Shown: positions 28,176 through 38,809 of the stretch, one piece after another
How the letters are laid out: the number at the start of each line of letters is the position of its first letter
How positions within the stretch are numbered: the first letter of the stretch is position 1
Origin: Bacteroidota bacterium
GTDB lineage: Bacteria > Bacteroidota > Bacteroidia > Chitinophagales > Chitinophagaceae
Length of the DNA stretch: 64,000 nucleotides
Reading direction: 5' to 3'
Assembly: GCA_947460595.1 (NCBI GenBank)
Contig: CANHGS010000016.1
Span: 1 to 64,000, forward strand
Made by a program: the position numbers and the translations under genes
Notes under the pieces: generated by a model
The model's input: only the letters and a program-made list of their open reading frames with translations
The model's database searches: none
Told to the model about the DNA's origin: nothing

Positions 28176-30624
28176 ATACTTGATTTTTTTGGCTTAAAAA
28201 TGTTAGGTTATAAGTTTTGGGTTGTATCAAAGTCTCTTCCTTCCTACCCTTTGCATAAAGAGGCTTGGCAATTTTTTCATTAGTATTATAAGGATTAATA
28301 GATTTTGGATTGCCTTGAATTAATTTAATTTCTTTTATTGGAACAAGAGAATTAGGAAGTCTTAAATTACAAATACCTCCCAAATTTGATTTTACTATCA
28401 ACTTAGTAACCAAGGAATTTTTCCACTCAATTTCTACTTCAAACCCACCTCTGGCTTTTAATCCTGTAATGGATCCATTTTTCCAAGCACTAGGTATGGC
28501 CGGTAAAATATCTATGGCATCATCATGACTCTGTAATAACATCTCAGCAATTCCTGCAGTCACTCCCAAATTTGCATCAATTTGAAAAACATCAGTACCC
28601 CATGTACCAATTATTGCACTAAGCATATTGGGCATACTTCCTCCAGATAATTTATAGTCAACTGGTTGAATTACTTTTTGTAAAAACTCATATGCTTTTT
28701 CACCATCATGCAACCTTGCCCATTGAGAAATGCGCCAAGCTCTACTCCAACTAGTATAATTATGGTCTCCACGCTGTTCTAGAGATCTTTTAACAGCAGC
28801 TGCCATATTAGGGGTTCTATAAAAGCTCAATTGCCCTGAAGGATAAAATCCATATAAGTGAGATATATGAGCTTGATTTTCATTTTCCGAGTCCCAATCC
28901 CAGATCCATTCTTGTAATTGACCAAATTGACCAACCTGATGTGGAACTAATTTTCTCCTAGCTACCTCAATCCTATTGAGAATTGAATCCTGTTTAATTC
29001 CAATTAGTCTTGCGGCTTTATTAGTAGCATTAAAAATATCAAATACCAGCTGGTTATCAAGTGTAGATCCATAATTAACTTTTGCTACCCGATTGATTCC
29101 TTTTGGTGCATTTTCTGGAGACATTACAGGACCTATAACCAGCCAATTGTGTTCAGGCTCTGTTACCATCATGTCTAAATAAAATTCACTGACACCTCTA
29201 ATTATGTCATAATTCTTTTTAAGAAATGCTGTATCGCCAGTAAAAAGAAAATGTTGCCAAATATGCGTGGCAAGCCACGCTCCTCCTGATGGCCAGGTAC
29301 CTACTCCAACACCGTCTATCATTCCTGTCATTCTAAATAAATCCGTATTATGATGAACCATCCATCCTCCAGATTTATACATTTTTTTAGCCGATTCTTT
29401 TCCAGTAACACTTAAATCACGCAACATATCAAATAAGGGGTATTGCATTTCAGATAAATTAGTTAGATCTGCTGCCCAATAATTCATTTCGGTATTGATA
29501 TTGATGGTGTATTTACTGTCCCAAGAAGGTCTAGCTCGGTCATTCCATAACCCTTGCAGTGTTAAAGGTTGACCACTGGGTCTAGAACCAGCAATCATTA
29601 AATATCTACCAAACTGATACGATAAAACATTCAATGACGGGTCCGATTGATAATTTTTTAATCGGTCTTTTAAAGGAAGAGATGAATAAGGAGATTCATC
29701 TAATGAAAAAGTTGATCGTTTAAAATATTGTTGATAATCTGCTACATGATTTTGCAATAGTTCATCATAAGATTTTTGTCCAGCTTTATTTAAATCAACA
29801 ATACCATCTTCAGGACTAGCAGACAAATTGTTATACTGCTTAAAATTGGTGCGCATAGATAATAAGATTGTTAGCGAATTTGCTTTATTTACAATCAAAC
29901 ATGATCCTACTTTGGTAATCCCACCACCTTCTGGAATCACTCTCAAATAACTATTCAACATTACTTTACCCTGAATACCTTCCTGATCAGGTGATACCAT
30001 GGTCATTTGAATAGTATTATTGTTATAATTTGACACTGATGCATGTTGCTTTGTATCCATAAAACAAGACCCATTAATGGATCCTGGCTTATTAGCAGTA
30101 ATTCTCATTACTAGTACTTGGTCTGGATAAGAAACAAATACTTCTCTTTGATATCTAACACCACGTAATTCAAAAATGGTTTTAGTAACGGCTGTATTTA
30201 AATCCAATGTTCTAGAATATTGACTAATTGAATCATATTCATTCATTTGAAAATAAAAATTGCCAACAGGGGCCAAAAACATTCCTTGACTGTTTTTTGA
30301 CAAGAAGTGTTTAGAAATCAATAATTCTGCCTCAGAATACTTTTTTTCAAACTGCAATTGATGAACCTTATCTATATAGAATCCTGCACTATCATTTACA
30401 TTGTTATAGGGTGATCCAGACCAAAATGTAGCTTCATTTAATTGCACTTTTTCTTCCAATGGATTGCCATAAACCATGGCTGCCATCCTTCCATTTCCTA
30501 TAGGCAAAGCTTCGCCCCAACTATTTGCTGGTGATTTACTCCATATTTGTAAACCAGATTGGGCAGTAACCGATAAGTATCCAACTAATATTAATAATGT
30601 GATTATTACTTTCAACTTGATCAT
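28159..30624 (-). CDS. GH95 family alpha-L-fucosidase/galactosidase
   Basis: QIWSKSPANSWGEALPIGNGRMAAMVYGNPLEEKVQLNEATFWSGSPYNN; NINTEMNYWAADLTNLSE; overlaps the GH29 start by about 17 bp. Confidence 0.93.
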   Translation of the reverse strand: MIKLKVIITLLILVGYLSVTAQSGLQIWSKSPANSWGEALPIGNGRMAAMVYGNPLEEKVQLNEATFWSGSPYNNVNDSAGFYIDKVHQLQFEKKYSEAELLISKHFLSKNSQGMFLAPVGNFYFQMNEYDSISQYSRTLDLNTAVTKTIFELRGVRYQREVFVSYPDQVLVMRITANKPGSINGSCFMDTKQHASVSNYNNNTIQMTMVSPDQEGIQGKVMLNSYLRVIPEGGGITKVGSCLIVNKANSLTILLSMRTNFKQYNNLSASPEDGIVDLNKAGQKSYDELLQNHVADYQQYFKRSTFSLDESPYSSLPLKDRLKNYQSDPSLNVLSYQFGRYLMIAGSRPSGQPLTLQGLWNDRARPSWDSKYTININTEMNYWAADLTNLSEMQYPLFDMLRDLSVTGKESAKKMYKSGGWMVHHNTDLFRMTGMIDGVGVGTWPSGGAWLATHIWQHFLFTGDTAFLKKNYDIIRGVSEFYLDMMVTEPEHNWLVIGPVMSPENAPKGINRVAKVNYGSTLDNQLVFDIFNATNKAARLIGIKQDSILNRIEVARRKLVPHQVGQFGQLQEWIWDWDSENENQAHISHLYGFYPSGQLSFYRTPNMAAAVKRSLEQRGDHNYTSWSRAWRISQWARLHDGEKAYEFLQKVIQPVDYKLSGGSMPNMLSAIIGTWGTDVFQIDANLGVTAGIAEMLLQSHDDAIDILPAIPSAWKNGSITGLKARGGFEVEIEWKNSLVTKLIVKSNLGGICNLRLPNSLVPIKEIKLIQGNPKSINPYNTNEKIAKPLYAKGRKEETLIQPKTYNLTFLSQKNQVYEFVL

Positions 30625-30649
30625 TTTAATAATTTACTTGCGTTTATTT

Positions 30650-32077
30650 CTAATAATTCAAACAAACAACGGTAGCAAAATCATCCAAACTTGCTTTTGG
30701 CAATAAAAGCACTACTTCTTTGGATGATTGTTTGATTGTAACTTTTGATCTTGCGTTTGCCAATAAATATCCTTTCTTAATATTTGCATTAAAAGCGGGC
30801 AGAACTAATTTACCATCAGAAGGCCAATGCATAATATGTATGTATAATTTTCCGGGCTTAGTTGTACAACGCCATTCTGCAGCTTTTTCAATGAATTGCT
30901 TCTTGCCTTCTACCATTGCATATTCCCCAAATTCTGTTCCAAAAGCAGTTCTCCCACAACCATAAATTGCCTCACCATTAGTTTTTAACCATTCGCCCAT
31001 TTTTAATAACCTAGATGAGTAAGGAAAAGTAATCTCTCCTTCTGCTGTAGGACCTACATTCAATAGATAGTTACCATTTTTAGAAACAGCATCTACCAAA
31101 TTATAAAGCAATTCATTAACGGGTCTAAATGCAGTATCCCATCTTTTAAATGCCCAACTTTTATTCAAAGTCCCACATAATTCCCAAGGAGCAGATTGTG
31201 GTTCATGAAAAGCTTCATTGTCTCCACTACCATTAAAATCAGTTATTGGAAGGCCAATTGGTTTACCTAGTTTAATCCGGCTATTAATCAGGATATCAGG
31301 TACAATACTTCTTGCCATGCTAGCAATTTGTTCTGCACGCTCTTGGGTAATTTCGCCAGCAGTATCAAACCAAAGAATTGCAGGGCGATATTTTTCACAA
31401 AGCTCCCGTATTTGTGGAATTGATTTTTGATCTAGATATTTATTCATGTCCCTTTTATAGCCTGGCCATGACCAATTGTTTCCATAAGCATCTGGTTCAT
31501 TCCAATCTTGTGCATGAGAATAATAAAGGCCAAACTTAATGCCATGCTTGTCACAAGCTTCTTTCAATTCTAAAATGGGATCTCTTTTAAATGGAGTAGC
31601 ATCTACAATATTATAGGATGTAACTTTTGTGCCAAACATTGAAAATCCATCATGATGTTTAGATGTTATAACCATATATTTCATACCTGCAGATTTCATG
31701 AGCTTTACCCATTCATCCGCATTAAATTTTACAGGATTAAACTCATTTGCTAACGCACGATACTCTTCAATTGGAAGTTTACTCATTTTCAATGCCCACT
31801 CTCCACCCAATATTTTTTCTCCTTTCCAATAACCTGCCATTTTTGAATAAAGACCCCAATGCATAAACATGCCAAATTTGGCATCTCTAAACCAAGCTAT
31901 CCTTTGTTTCTCAGTTTCAGACGGATGATAGTCACCAATAGAAGGAGCTCCAAATTGGTCTAGATTAGTCATCTCACCAAATTGTACAGTTGATTCTTTA
32001 TGCTTAGATTGTTCTTGCGCAGAAAGACTACTCGCAGAATAAAGCATTGTAAAAAATAGAAATACATGATATCTCAT
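30650..32077 (-). CDS. GH29 alpha-L-fucosidase
   Basis: WFRDAKFGMFMHWGLYS, VITSKHHDGFSMFGTKVTSYNIVDATPFKRD, PAILWFDTAGEI. Confidence 0.93.
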   Translation of the reverse strand: MRYHVFLFFTMLYSASSLSAQEQSKHKESTVQFGEMTNLDQFGAPSIGDYHPSETEKQRIAWFRDAKFGMFMHWGLYSKMAGYWKGEKILGGEWALKMSKLPIEEYRALANEFNPVKFNADEWVKLMKSAGMKYMVITSKHHDGFSMFGTKVTSYNIVDATPFKRDPILELKEACDKHGIKFGLYYSHAQDWNEPDAYGNNWSWPGYKRDMNKYLDQKSIPQIRELCEKYRPAILWFDTAGEITQERAEQIASMARSIVPDILINSRIKLGKPIGLPITDFNGSGDNEAFHEPQSAPWELCGTLNKSWAFKRWDTAFRPVNELLYNLVDAVSKNGNYLLNVGPTAEGEITFPYSSRLLKMGEWLKTNGEAIYGCGRTAFGTEFGEYAMVEGKKQFIEKAAEWRCTTKPGKLYIHIMHWPSDGKLVLPAFNANIKKGYLLANARSKVTIKQSSKEVVLLLPKASLDDFATVVCLNY

Positions 32078-32092
32078 AGCAAATCTTGATAT

Positions 32093-34444
32093 TTAATTTG
32101 ATGAAATTGAATATTGATTATTGACAATAATGTCCTTTCTACGATACTCTGGGGTTACTTTTAATGAAACAATTTTTCCTTTTTTTACACTTGCTTCTAC
32201 AACTGTATTTTCCGGAGCATGTAATTTGAAATCAACGTCCCATTTTGTTGGCCAAGCTGGTAACAAGTAAATCTTACCATCCCCATATGGGTCAGCGGCC
32301 ATAAGCATTTCCTGTAGTCCTACCATTCCTGAGCCACCCCAGTTATGATCTGGTACCCAATCATGTCCGGGACCAAAAAAAGCAGGAAAACGAGCTTGCG
32401 GATTGAAGTTGCCTAGCTTATCCACTATTCTTTTAGCCGTTTCATCAGTATTACCAATTGCGGCCATATTAACCACTACAGGCATCCATGAGAAATCTCT
32501 GGTTACTTTTTGAGAACGATTTTGAGGTAATAAATCCCAAGTGTTCTTTGCAATTTGTGTTGTTCCAGGTTTGGTAACAGTTTGTAAACGATAAGGCCAA
32601 GATGCATACAACTCAGGAAGTTCCCAAAGATTATACTCTTTTTCCCATTCCTTTGCTGGCAATAAAATGGGTTTCCCGTTTCGTTCTCCAACTGGCAAGT
32701 CTGGTAATACTTGATAAATATTCTTAAAATATTTTTTCTCAGTTGTAGAAACTAAATTATTAGGTAGTTTGGTTAAAGCATCGCAAATTCTTCGTAACCC
32801 AGCAATGACTTCAATTGGATTTTTAGCACCTACTAATAATTCAATTGAATTAGCAGGATAGATACTTAGTTTACCATCATCCCCAAGTTCTTTACCAGTA
32901 AGCCGTTTGGTTTCATTGCGATAAAAAGAATTGTAAAACTTAACAGTCCCTTTTATCCACTCCATATCAGCACTTATGTCTTTACCTAAAGTGGCATAAC
33001 CATGCAAAGTCATCCAAGCATTTTCCAACATCATGGCAAAAGCATATTTTAAATGCTGCGCTCCACATTGGCCTGAAGGTAAAGGCCACCATGTTAGACC
33101 CCATATTTTTATAGCTTCTGGATAGACAACACCCTCGGCTCCAAGCCCTTTGGCACGTGCAGCAGCAGACACAGCATGGTTTCTGTAAAAAGCATTTGAA
33201 GCTTCCAGCAAATCCGCATCACCAGCAAGAATAGTAGGCCATCCTAACCATCGCTGGTTCTGTGCCATAAAACTGCAAAATAGCCAATGACGTATGTCCG
33301 GAGTAGAAGGCCCCATTAAGGCTCTATTGATTTCTCCAGGGTGATTCCCTTTAATTTTTTCAAAATTATCTGTTGTAAAAATGCCACCATTAAAAAGTAG
33401 CGGCAATTTTCCATTACGGTTACAGGCAAGCATGTATCTGAATAATTGATAGTTCCTTCCAACTATCCAGGCAGAGTCTGAAGAAGCGGCTTCATTATTG
33501 ATAGTAATATAGGATCGATTCCAAAATTCATTCCATCGCTTGGCTTCTTCAATAGCATAAGATTTGAGTGATTTTTCATCCAAATAAGCTTTAGCTTCCT
33601 GAATCCATTTTTCAGGATTAATGGCTTGACCAGCGCGCAACGATGCAACAATCGTGTGATTAGCAGCTGGTTCTACCATCATTGTCCAAGACGCACCTTT
33701 CCATCTTTGCCATTCAACAGGCTTCTTACCAATGGGTTTAATGGGTTGACTGGAAACAATTGCGCCGCCAAACAAATTTCTCTCAGTTGGATTATAGACA
33801 TGATTAACTGCAAATGGTTGAATATTAAGTTCGTTTTGCAGAACAGATGGATATTTTTCGTTTTGGTGAAACCATAAAACACCTTGATTATTCATACTAA
33901 TACTATCGGCACGAAGGGTGGTAACTCTTTTACCCATATCAATGTACATGCTATCTCTTGTAATCTCTCGCCATGATCCAAAACTTATTTCAAGCGCAGT
34001 TTTGTTTTGTGTTGCCGATTCAATGATTAAATTTTCACCAGCAAACCAAAGCTTGATCTTAATTGATTCCCCATTTTTAGAACTTGCAGTAATAAAGATT
34101 GCACCTGAAGCCAAATCAAGCTCTTGTTTAAAAGAACTAAGATTTGTAAAAACTTTATTTGAAGGAGTAATGCGCAAAGCGCCTAATTTAAGCAAACGGC
34201 CATCTTCATCATAAGCCAAATTATGTGCTAAGTATAACCAAACTGAGCCTTCTTGAACCCATACATTAGCACCGGCACCAAATCTTCCAGAAAGCGGCAT
34301 AGACTCCCATGCATCTGGAGAAGGTGTATTCCAAACAACATTATATTGATTGGAAATTTTTGATTTTTGAGTTTGATTTTGGGCTAATAAATTATGAACA
34401 AAACCAAAAGAGCAAAACAAAATGAGGAAGTTCAAATATTTCAT
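32093..34444 (-). CDS. DUF5703-domain protein, predicted (alpha/alpha)6 glycosidase (paralog 2 of 2)
   Basis: YNVVWNTPSPDAWESMPLSGRFGAGANVWVQEGSVWLYLAHNLAYDEDG; FFGPGHDWVPDHNWGGSGMVGLQEMLM; paralog at 17299. Confidence 0.75.
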   Translation of the reverse strand: MKYLNFLILFCSFGFVHNLLAQNQTQKSKISNQYNVVWNTPSPDAWESMPLSGRFGAGANVWVQEGSVWLYLAHNLAYDEDGRLLKLGALRITPSNKVFTNLSSFKQELDLASGAIFITASSKNGESIKIKLWFAGENLIIESATQNKTALEISFGSWREITRDSMYIDMGKRVTTLRADSISMNNQGVLWFHQNEKYPSVLQNELNIQPFAVNHVYNPTERNLFGGAIVSSQPIKPIGKKPVEWQRWKGASWTMMVEPAANHTIVASLRAGQAINPEKWIQEAKAYLDEKSLKSYAIEEAKRWNEFWNRSYITINNEAASSDSAWIVGRNYQLFRYMLACNRNGKLPLLFNGGIFTTDNFEKIKGNHPGEINRALMGPSTPDIRHWLFCSFMAQNQRWLGWPTILAGDADLLEASNAFYRNHAVSAAARAKGLGAEGVVYPEAIKIWGLTWWPLPSGQCGAQHLKYAFAMMLENAWMTLHGYATLGKDISADMEWIKGTVKFYNSFYRNETKRLTGKELGDDGKLSIYPANSIELLVGAKNPIEVIAGLRRICDALTKLPNNLVSTTEKKYFKNIYQVLPDLPVGERNGKPILLPAKEWEKEYNLWELPELYASWPYRLQTVTKPGTTQIAKNTWDLLPQNRSQKVTRDFSWMPVVVNMAAIGNTDETAKRIVDKLGNFNPQARFPAFFGPGHDWVPDHNWGGSGMVGLQEMLMAADPYGDGKIYLLPAWPTKWDVDFKLHAPENTVVEASVKKGKIVSLKVTPEYRRKDIIVNNQYSISSN

Positions 34445-34469
34445 AAAAACAAGATTCTTTAAAAATTAA

Positions 34470-36134
34470 TCAATAGGTTAAACTTGTGGCATACAAGCCA
34501 ATATATGACCCAACAAATCCTTTTGCTTTTTTTGTACTTAAGTTTGTAACATCTACATTCTCTATTAAAAGCACTTTACTACCCTTGGTTTTATAGTAAA
34601 AAGAAGCTACGCCTTCTTTTACTGAAATACTTAATGCTATTTTTTCAGTGCTATTGACTTTATTTATTTCTCTTCTAGAAACAATACTATCTTTTCCATT
34701 TACAATGCTTCTAACAATAATCATTGACTTTCCACCTTCTAGGATTTTCCCAAGCGTTAGATAATTTTTCTCATTCTGGAAATAGGCCAAACCAGCAAAT
34801 TCATTCTCTTTTGTAGGAGTGAAATCCAAGACTGTTGTAGCTTCAAAATTCTGGTGTTGCTGCCGTCTTCCAAGAAATGCAGGATTAACCAATTGACTAA
34901 GACTTTTTGGCAATAGATTTATCTCCATTTTACCATTGTTTAAATTCCACCATTGGTTATAAGGTGTTCTAACTGTATTCCAATTCAAATTCAATTTCTT
35001 AGAATTAAATTCATCCTTCCAAGTAAAATTACCCGTGTGTAATCCATTTATTGATGCTGTTGAATTAAATGAAACAACAGTTGGAACCTGCATCCCTTTT
35101 TCAAGGATTATTGGAAAACCATCTACCCATTTTACAGGAAGTATAAATGTTTCTCTACCAGTATTAAACTGTTCATCAGCATAAGGTCTTGTTCCAAGAA
35201 ATACAGTAAACCAATTTCCTTTTGAATCCTGAACCATATCAGCATGTCCTACATTGGTAATTTTATTATTTCTATTTGATGGCAGATCAATTTGGGTTAA
35301 AATAGGATTATTAGGAGAAGGACTATACGGTCCTCTTACATTTTTACTTCTAAACACAAGCTCTTTATGACCGGATAGGGTTCCACCTTCGGCAGCAAGT
35401 AAATAATAATACCCATTTACTTTAAAAATATGCGGACCTTCCAACCATCGGGGATGTGACGCAGTGTCTGAACCTCCATCCATTAATATTTGTCTTTCTT
35501 TTGAAACTTGTTCCTTTTCAAAATCAAAAGAATGAATCCAAATAACAGTATGGCCAGTCCAACGGGGTTTATCACTAGCTTGACTACTTAAAATATATCC
35601 AGCTCCGTCATCGTCAACAAAAAATGAAGGATCAATCCCTTTAACTTCTGGAAGCTTGATGGGCATACTCCAACCTTTAAAAGGATCTTTTGTTGTAACA
35701 TAATAATTTCCAATACCTCCTACAACAGTATTGATCACATAAAAGGTCTGAGTATTTTCATTATATGTGATGGAAGGTGCATAAATACCTCCAGAGATAC
35801 CAAGTCCATCTAATTTTAATTGCGAAACTTGATCTAATACATGTCCAATTTGTTTCCAGTGTATTAAATCGGTACTATGAAAAATTGGTATTCCAGGAAA
35901 ATAAGAAAAGCTTGAATTAATAAGAAAATAGTCCTTCCCTCTTTTGCAAATGCTGGGATCAGGATACATACCAGGTAAAATAGGATTATAGGTTTGATTT
36001 TTTGAATTCAATTTCTGACTAAAAAATGCATCATTACCTTTATATTCAAAATAACTGAATATAGCTTTGTTGTTTTGAGCTAGCCCAAAAAACAAAATTG
36101 TTTGAAACATAACAAATAGCGCTATTCTTTTCAC
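34470..36134 (-). CDS. GH43 family glycosidase (xylosidase/arabinofuranosidase-like)
   Basis: NPILPGMYPDPSICKRGKDYFLINSSFSYFPGIPIFHSTDLIHWKQIG; LEGPHIFKVNGYYYLLAAEGG; C-terminal beta-sandwich. Confidence 0.9.
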   Translation of the reverse strand: MKRIALFVMFQTILFFGLAQNNKAIFSYFEYKGNDAFFSQKLNSKNQTYNPILPGMYPDPSICKRGKDYFLINSSFSYFPGIPIFHSTDLIHWKQIGHVLDQVSQLKLDGLGISGGIYAPSITYNENTQTFYVINTVVGGIGNYYVTTKDPFKGWSMPIKLPEVKGIDPSFFVDDDGAGYILSSQASDKPRWTGHTVIWIHSFDFEKEQVSKERQILMDGGSDTASHPRWLEGPHIFKVNGYYYLLAAEGGTLSGHKELVFRSKNVRGPYSPSPNNPILTQIDLPSNRNNKITNVGHADMVQDSKGNWFTVFLGTRPYADEQFNTGRETFILPVKWVDGFPIILEKGMQVPTVVSFNSTASINGLHTGNFTWKDEFNSKKLNLNWNTVRTPYNQWWNLNNGKMEINLLPKSLSQLVNPAFLGRRQQHQNFEATTVLDFTPTKENEFAGLAYFQNEKNYLTLGKILEGGKSMIIVRSIVNGKDSIVSRREINKVNSTEKIALSISVKEGVASFYYKTKGSKVLLIENVDVTNLSTKKAKGFVGSYIGLYATSLTY

Positions 36135-36190
36135 TAAAACTGAATATTTAATGACATGATTGTTAATTCATAAAATGAATACCATTCTAC

Positions 36191-38755
36191 TTAAAATATA
36201 TTGGGTAATTTTTTACTAATTACTAACTCAAAATTTGTTTGATTCCGAATTAGCTTAAAATGGTGTATAGTCTTATTTCCGTTTTCTTTCAGATAACTTT
36301 CAAAATCGATTCGATTATTTATTTTATTTTGATTAACCATTTGAATCAAATCACCTGTTCTAAATCCCAAAATATATGCCTCAGAATTAATATCAACATT
36401 TGCTAAGGCAACACCTCCAGATTCAAACGCAACACCATAAGCAGACATTTCTTCTCCTTTTGGCTCTTTGAGTAACACGTTTAACCAAGAGTAAGTTTTT
36501 ATTTTAGGTATTGAAACAGCCTCATTAAACTCAATTTTAATCTCTGGCAACAAAGGTGTTTTTGCAATTTTTTTTAATGAAGGCTTAGTAACTCCAAAAT
36601 GATCCATATCAAAATTTACAAACCCTTGCTTTATTGCTAATGAATTCTGTTGAAGTCTAAAATCTCCAAATGATGGATTAATAAATAAAGGATTCCCATT
36701 GATTGAATTAGAATCACAACCATTTTTAATAAACTTGAGCATGCTTGCCTTATCAGTTACATAAAAATTATAATCCATCTCTTTACCCCATTTTCCATCA
36801 ACAGGGATGGCAGAGTTCATGATTGCTGGTTGATAAGATTTAAAAACAATATTATTCTTAAATACATCACCACTATTTCTATACCAAACATGTGGATGTA
36901 ATCCATTTTTAAGAATGATATTATTGGTTACTATCCTACCATATCCTTCTCTTAACTTTAAGCCTCTGTTTAAGAGTAAATTGTTATAAATTTCATAGTT
37001 GGTTGACCCATCATCTAAGTCAATATCCCAACCATGGTCACATCGCCACCGAGAGTTTCTAATAATATTTTTGTCAAGCATATCCAACAATGGCAGTGAA
37101 GGATCTTTTTCAACTGCAGTTGAGGTTTCATTTGCGTTACCAGTCCAATATCTGTCTCGGCCCCAAGAATTGAAACTACCATGATCACCTGTTTCTAACA
37201 CTGTATTAAAAACATCGCAATTTTCAATTATATGACCTCCAAAGGTTCCTTCATTGATATTTATGCCTGCTCTAGGCACATCGTAAATACTACAATGATT
37301 GATTTTTACGCGGTGTGACATTGAAATATGAATAGGCGCAGTCTGTTTTTCATCTCTACCTGTTAGTGTAATCAAACAGTTTTCAACCAAACAATCCTCA
37401 GGAAAATTTTTACTTTTTGGACCTGGTGTTCTATCAATGGTTGTATAATTTTGTTTTGAATACCTAAATAATGGACTTCTAACTGCATTTGGATCTCCAA
37501 CAAATGCTATTCCTGATGCACCACTATTGTGTATATAACAGCCAATGATAGCAATACGTCTATTATAATTATTTACAAAAATGGTATTGCCTCCAACCTG
37601 ATCAAACTCACAATCTGAAATAGAACAATCTTCTGCCCCATCAAAGAATACAGCCCCTCCTCTAAAAACAGTCCAATCGGACCTTAATAAAGGTTCTTTA
37701 TTATCCATAAACGTTCTTGCGGCATGTTTAAAAACAAATCCTTTTATTTGAATACCTTTTACTGGTTTATCTGCGTTTCCGTTGAACTCAATTAGATTTC
37801 TTAACCTAACTACTTCTACTTTAGCATTTTTCAGATTAGTTGTAGGTTCAGGAAAATAATATAATTTCTTGTCCTGCTGATTATAAAACCATTCCCCAGG
37901 CATATCTAATTCTTCAAACACATTTTCAACCATTCTATAAACTGGATGCATTGCTGAAGGTCTATTATTTTGCCAACCTCCAATTGTGTCAAGCAATCCA
38001 TTTGGTTTCTTACCCTTTATCAACCAGTGCATATCACCCCATAGTAGGTTATGCATGGCATGTAAATAAGCTCCAGCCGGGTTTTCCCATTTATCCAAAT
38101 GCTTTTGATCAATAGGATTATTTGATGAGTCATTTTTGATTGTATGACTAAGCTCCCATGTATCATAAACATTTTTCCCAGAAATAGCATTTGGGAATCT
38201 TGCCATTCTTTGTCTAACCCCATTAATATATAATTGATCAATACTTAGGTTTTGGGGAACAGTTGCAACATAAATCCCATTTCTATATAGCTCCCACTTA
38301 AGTTGCAGCAAGCTTCCACCACTCAAAATTGCTCCACCTTCTTCTACTGCTCTAAACGTGATATTGCTTTCTGCAGAAGTTAAATGTATGGTTTGATCCA
38401 AATAATAAGTTCCATTTAAAAAAACCACTTCAACCTTGCTACTAGAAGTCATCTTTGCAGCAACTGATTGGGCTTTTGCAAAACTGCTTAAAGGCTGATC
38501 AATAGTTCCAGGATTAGAATCTTTACCTTTTGGTGAAACATAAATTTTTTTGAGAACCCATTCTCTATTTTGTTTTATGATTTTTGTATCCTTAAAAACA
38601 ATTGGTTTTTTATCACTAAAATGTTTCTTTAAATTGAGACTTTTGTAATCAAGATTATTTGAATAAAAATTATTCTCGTTTGCATGAAGGCTGCACACAA
38701 CTATGAAAAAAATAAAATTTAAACTAATAAGTTGAAATATGCATCTAGAATCCAT
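36191..38755 (-). CDS. Right-handed parallel beta-helix protein with C-terminal PDZ-like domain
   Basis: KKIYVSPKGKDSNPGTIDQPLSSFAKAQSVA; beta-helix coils; DMPGEWFYNQQDKKLYYFPEP; C-terminus GGVALANVDINSEAYILGFRTGDLIQMVNQNKINNRIDFESYLKEN is PDZ-like. ORF track start 38776; MDSRCIF at 38755 equally plausible. Confidence 0.75.
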   Translation of the reverse strand: MDSRCIFQLISLNFIFFIVVCSLHANENNFYSNNLDYKSLNLKKHFSDKKPIVFKDTKIIKQNREWVLKKIYVSPKGKDSNPGTIDQPLSSFAKAQSVAAKMTSSSKVEVVFLNGTYYLDQTIHLTSAESNITFRAVEEGGAILSGGSLLQLKWELYRNGIYVATVPQNLSIDQLYINGVRQRMARFPNAISGKNVYDTWELSHTIKNDSSNNPIDQKHLDKWENPAGAYLHAMHNLLWGDMHWLIKGKKPNGLLDTIGGWQNNRPSAMHPVYRMVENVFEELDMPGEWFYNQQDKKLYYFPEPTTNLKNAKVEVVRLRNLIEFNGNADKPVKGIQIKGFVFKHAARTFMDNKEPLLRSDWTVFRGGAVFFDGAEDCSISDCEFDQVGGNTIFVNNYNRRIAIIGCYIHNSGASGIAFVGDPNAVRSPLFRYSKQNYTTIDRTPGPKSKNFPEDCLVENCLITLTGRDEKQTAPIHISMSHRVKINHCSIYDVPRAGININEGTFGGHIIENCDVFNTVLETGDHGSFNSWGRDRYWTGNANETSTAVEKDPSLPLLDMLDKNIIRNSRWRCDHGWDIDLDDGSTNYEIYNNLLLNRGLKLREGYGRIVTNNIILKNGLHPHVWYRNSGDVFKNNIVFKSYQPAIMNSAIPVDGKWGKEMDYNFYVTDKASMLKFIKNGCDSNSINGNPLFINPSFGDFRLQQNSLAIKQGFVNFDMDHFGVTKPSLKKIAKTPLLPEIKIEFNEAVSIPKIKTYSWLNVLLKEPKGEEMSAYGVAFESGGVALANVDINSEAYILGFRTGDLIQMVNQNKINNRIDFESYLKENGNKTIHHFKLIRNQTNFELVISKKLPNIF

Positions 38756-38809
38756 TTTCAGTCTTATAAAAACCATAAATAATGCTTTAATGATAAATTA
38801 AGTATGGAG

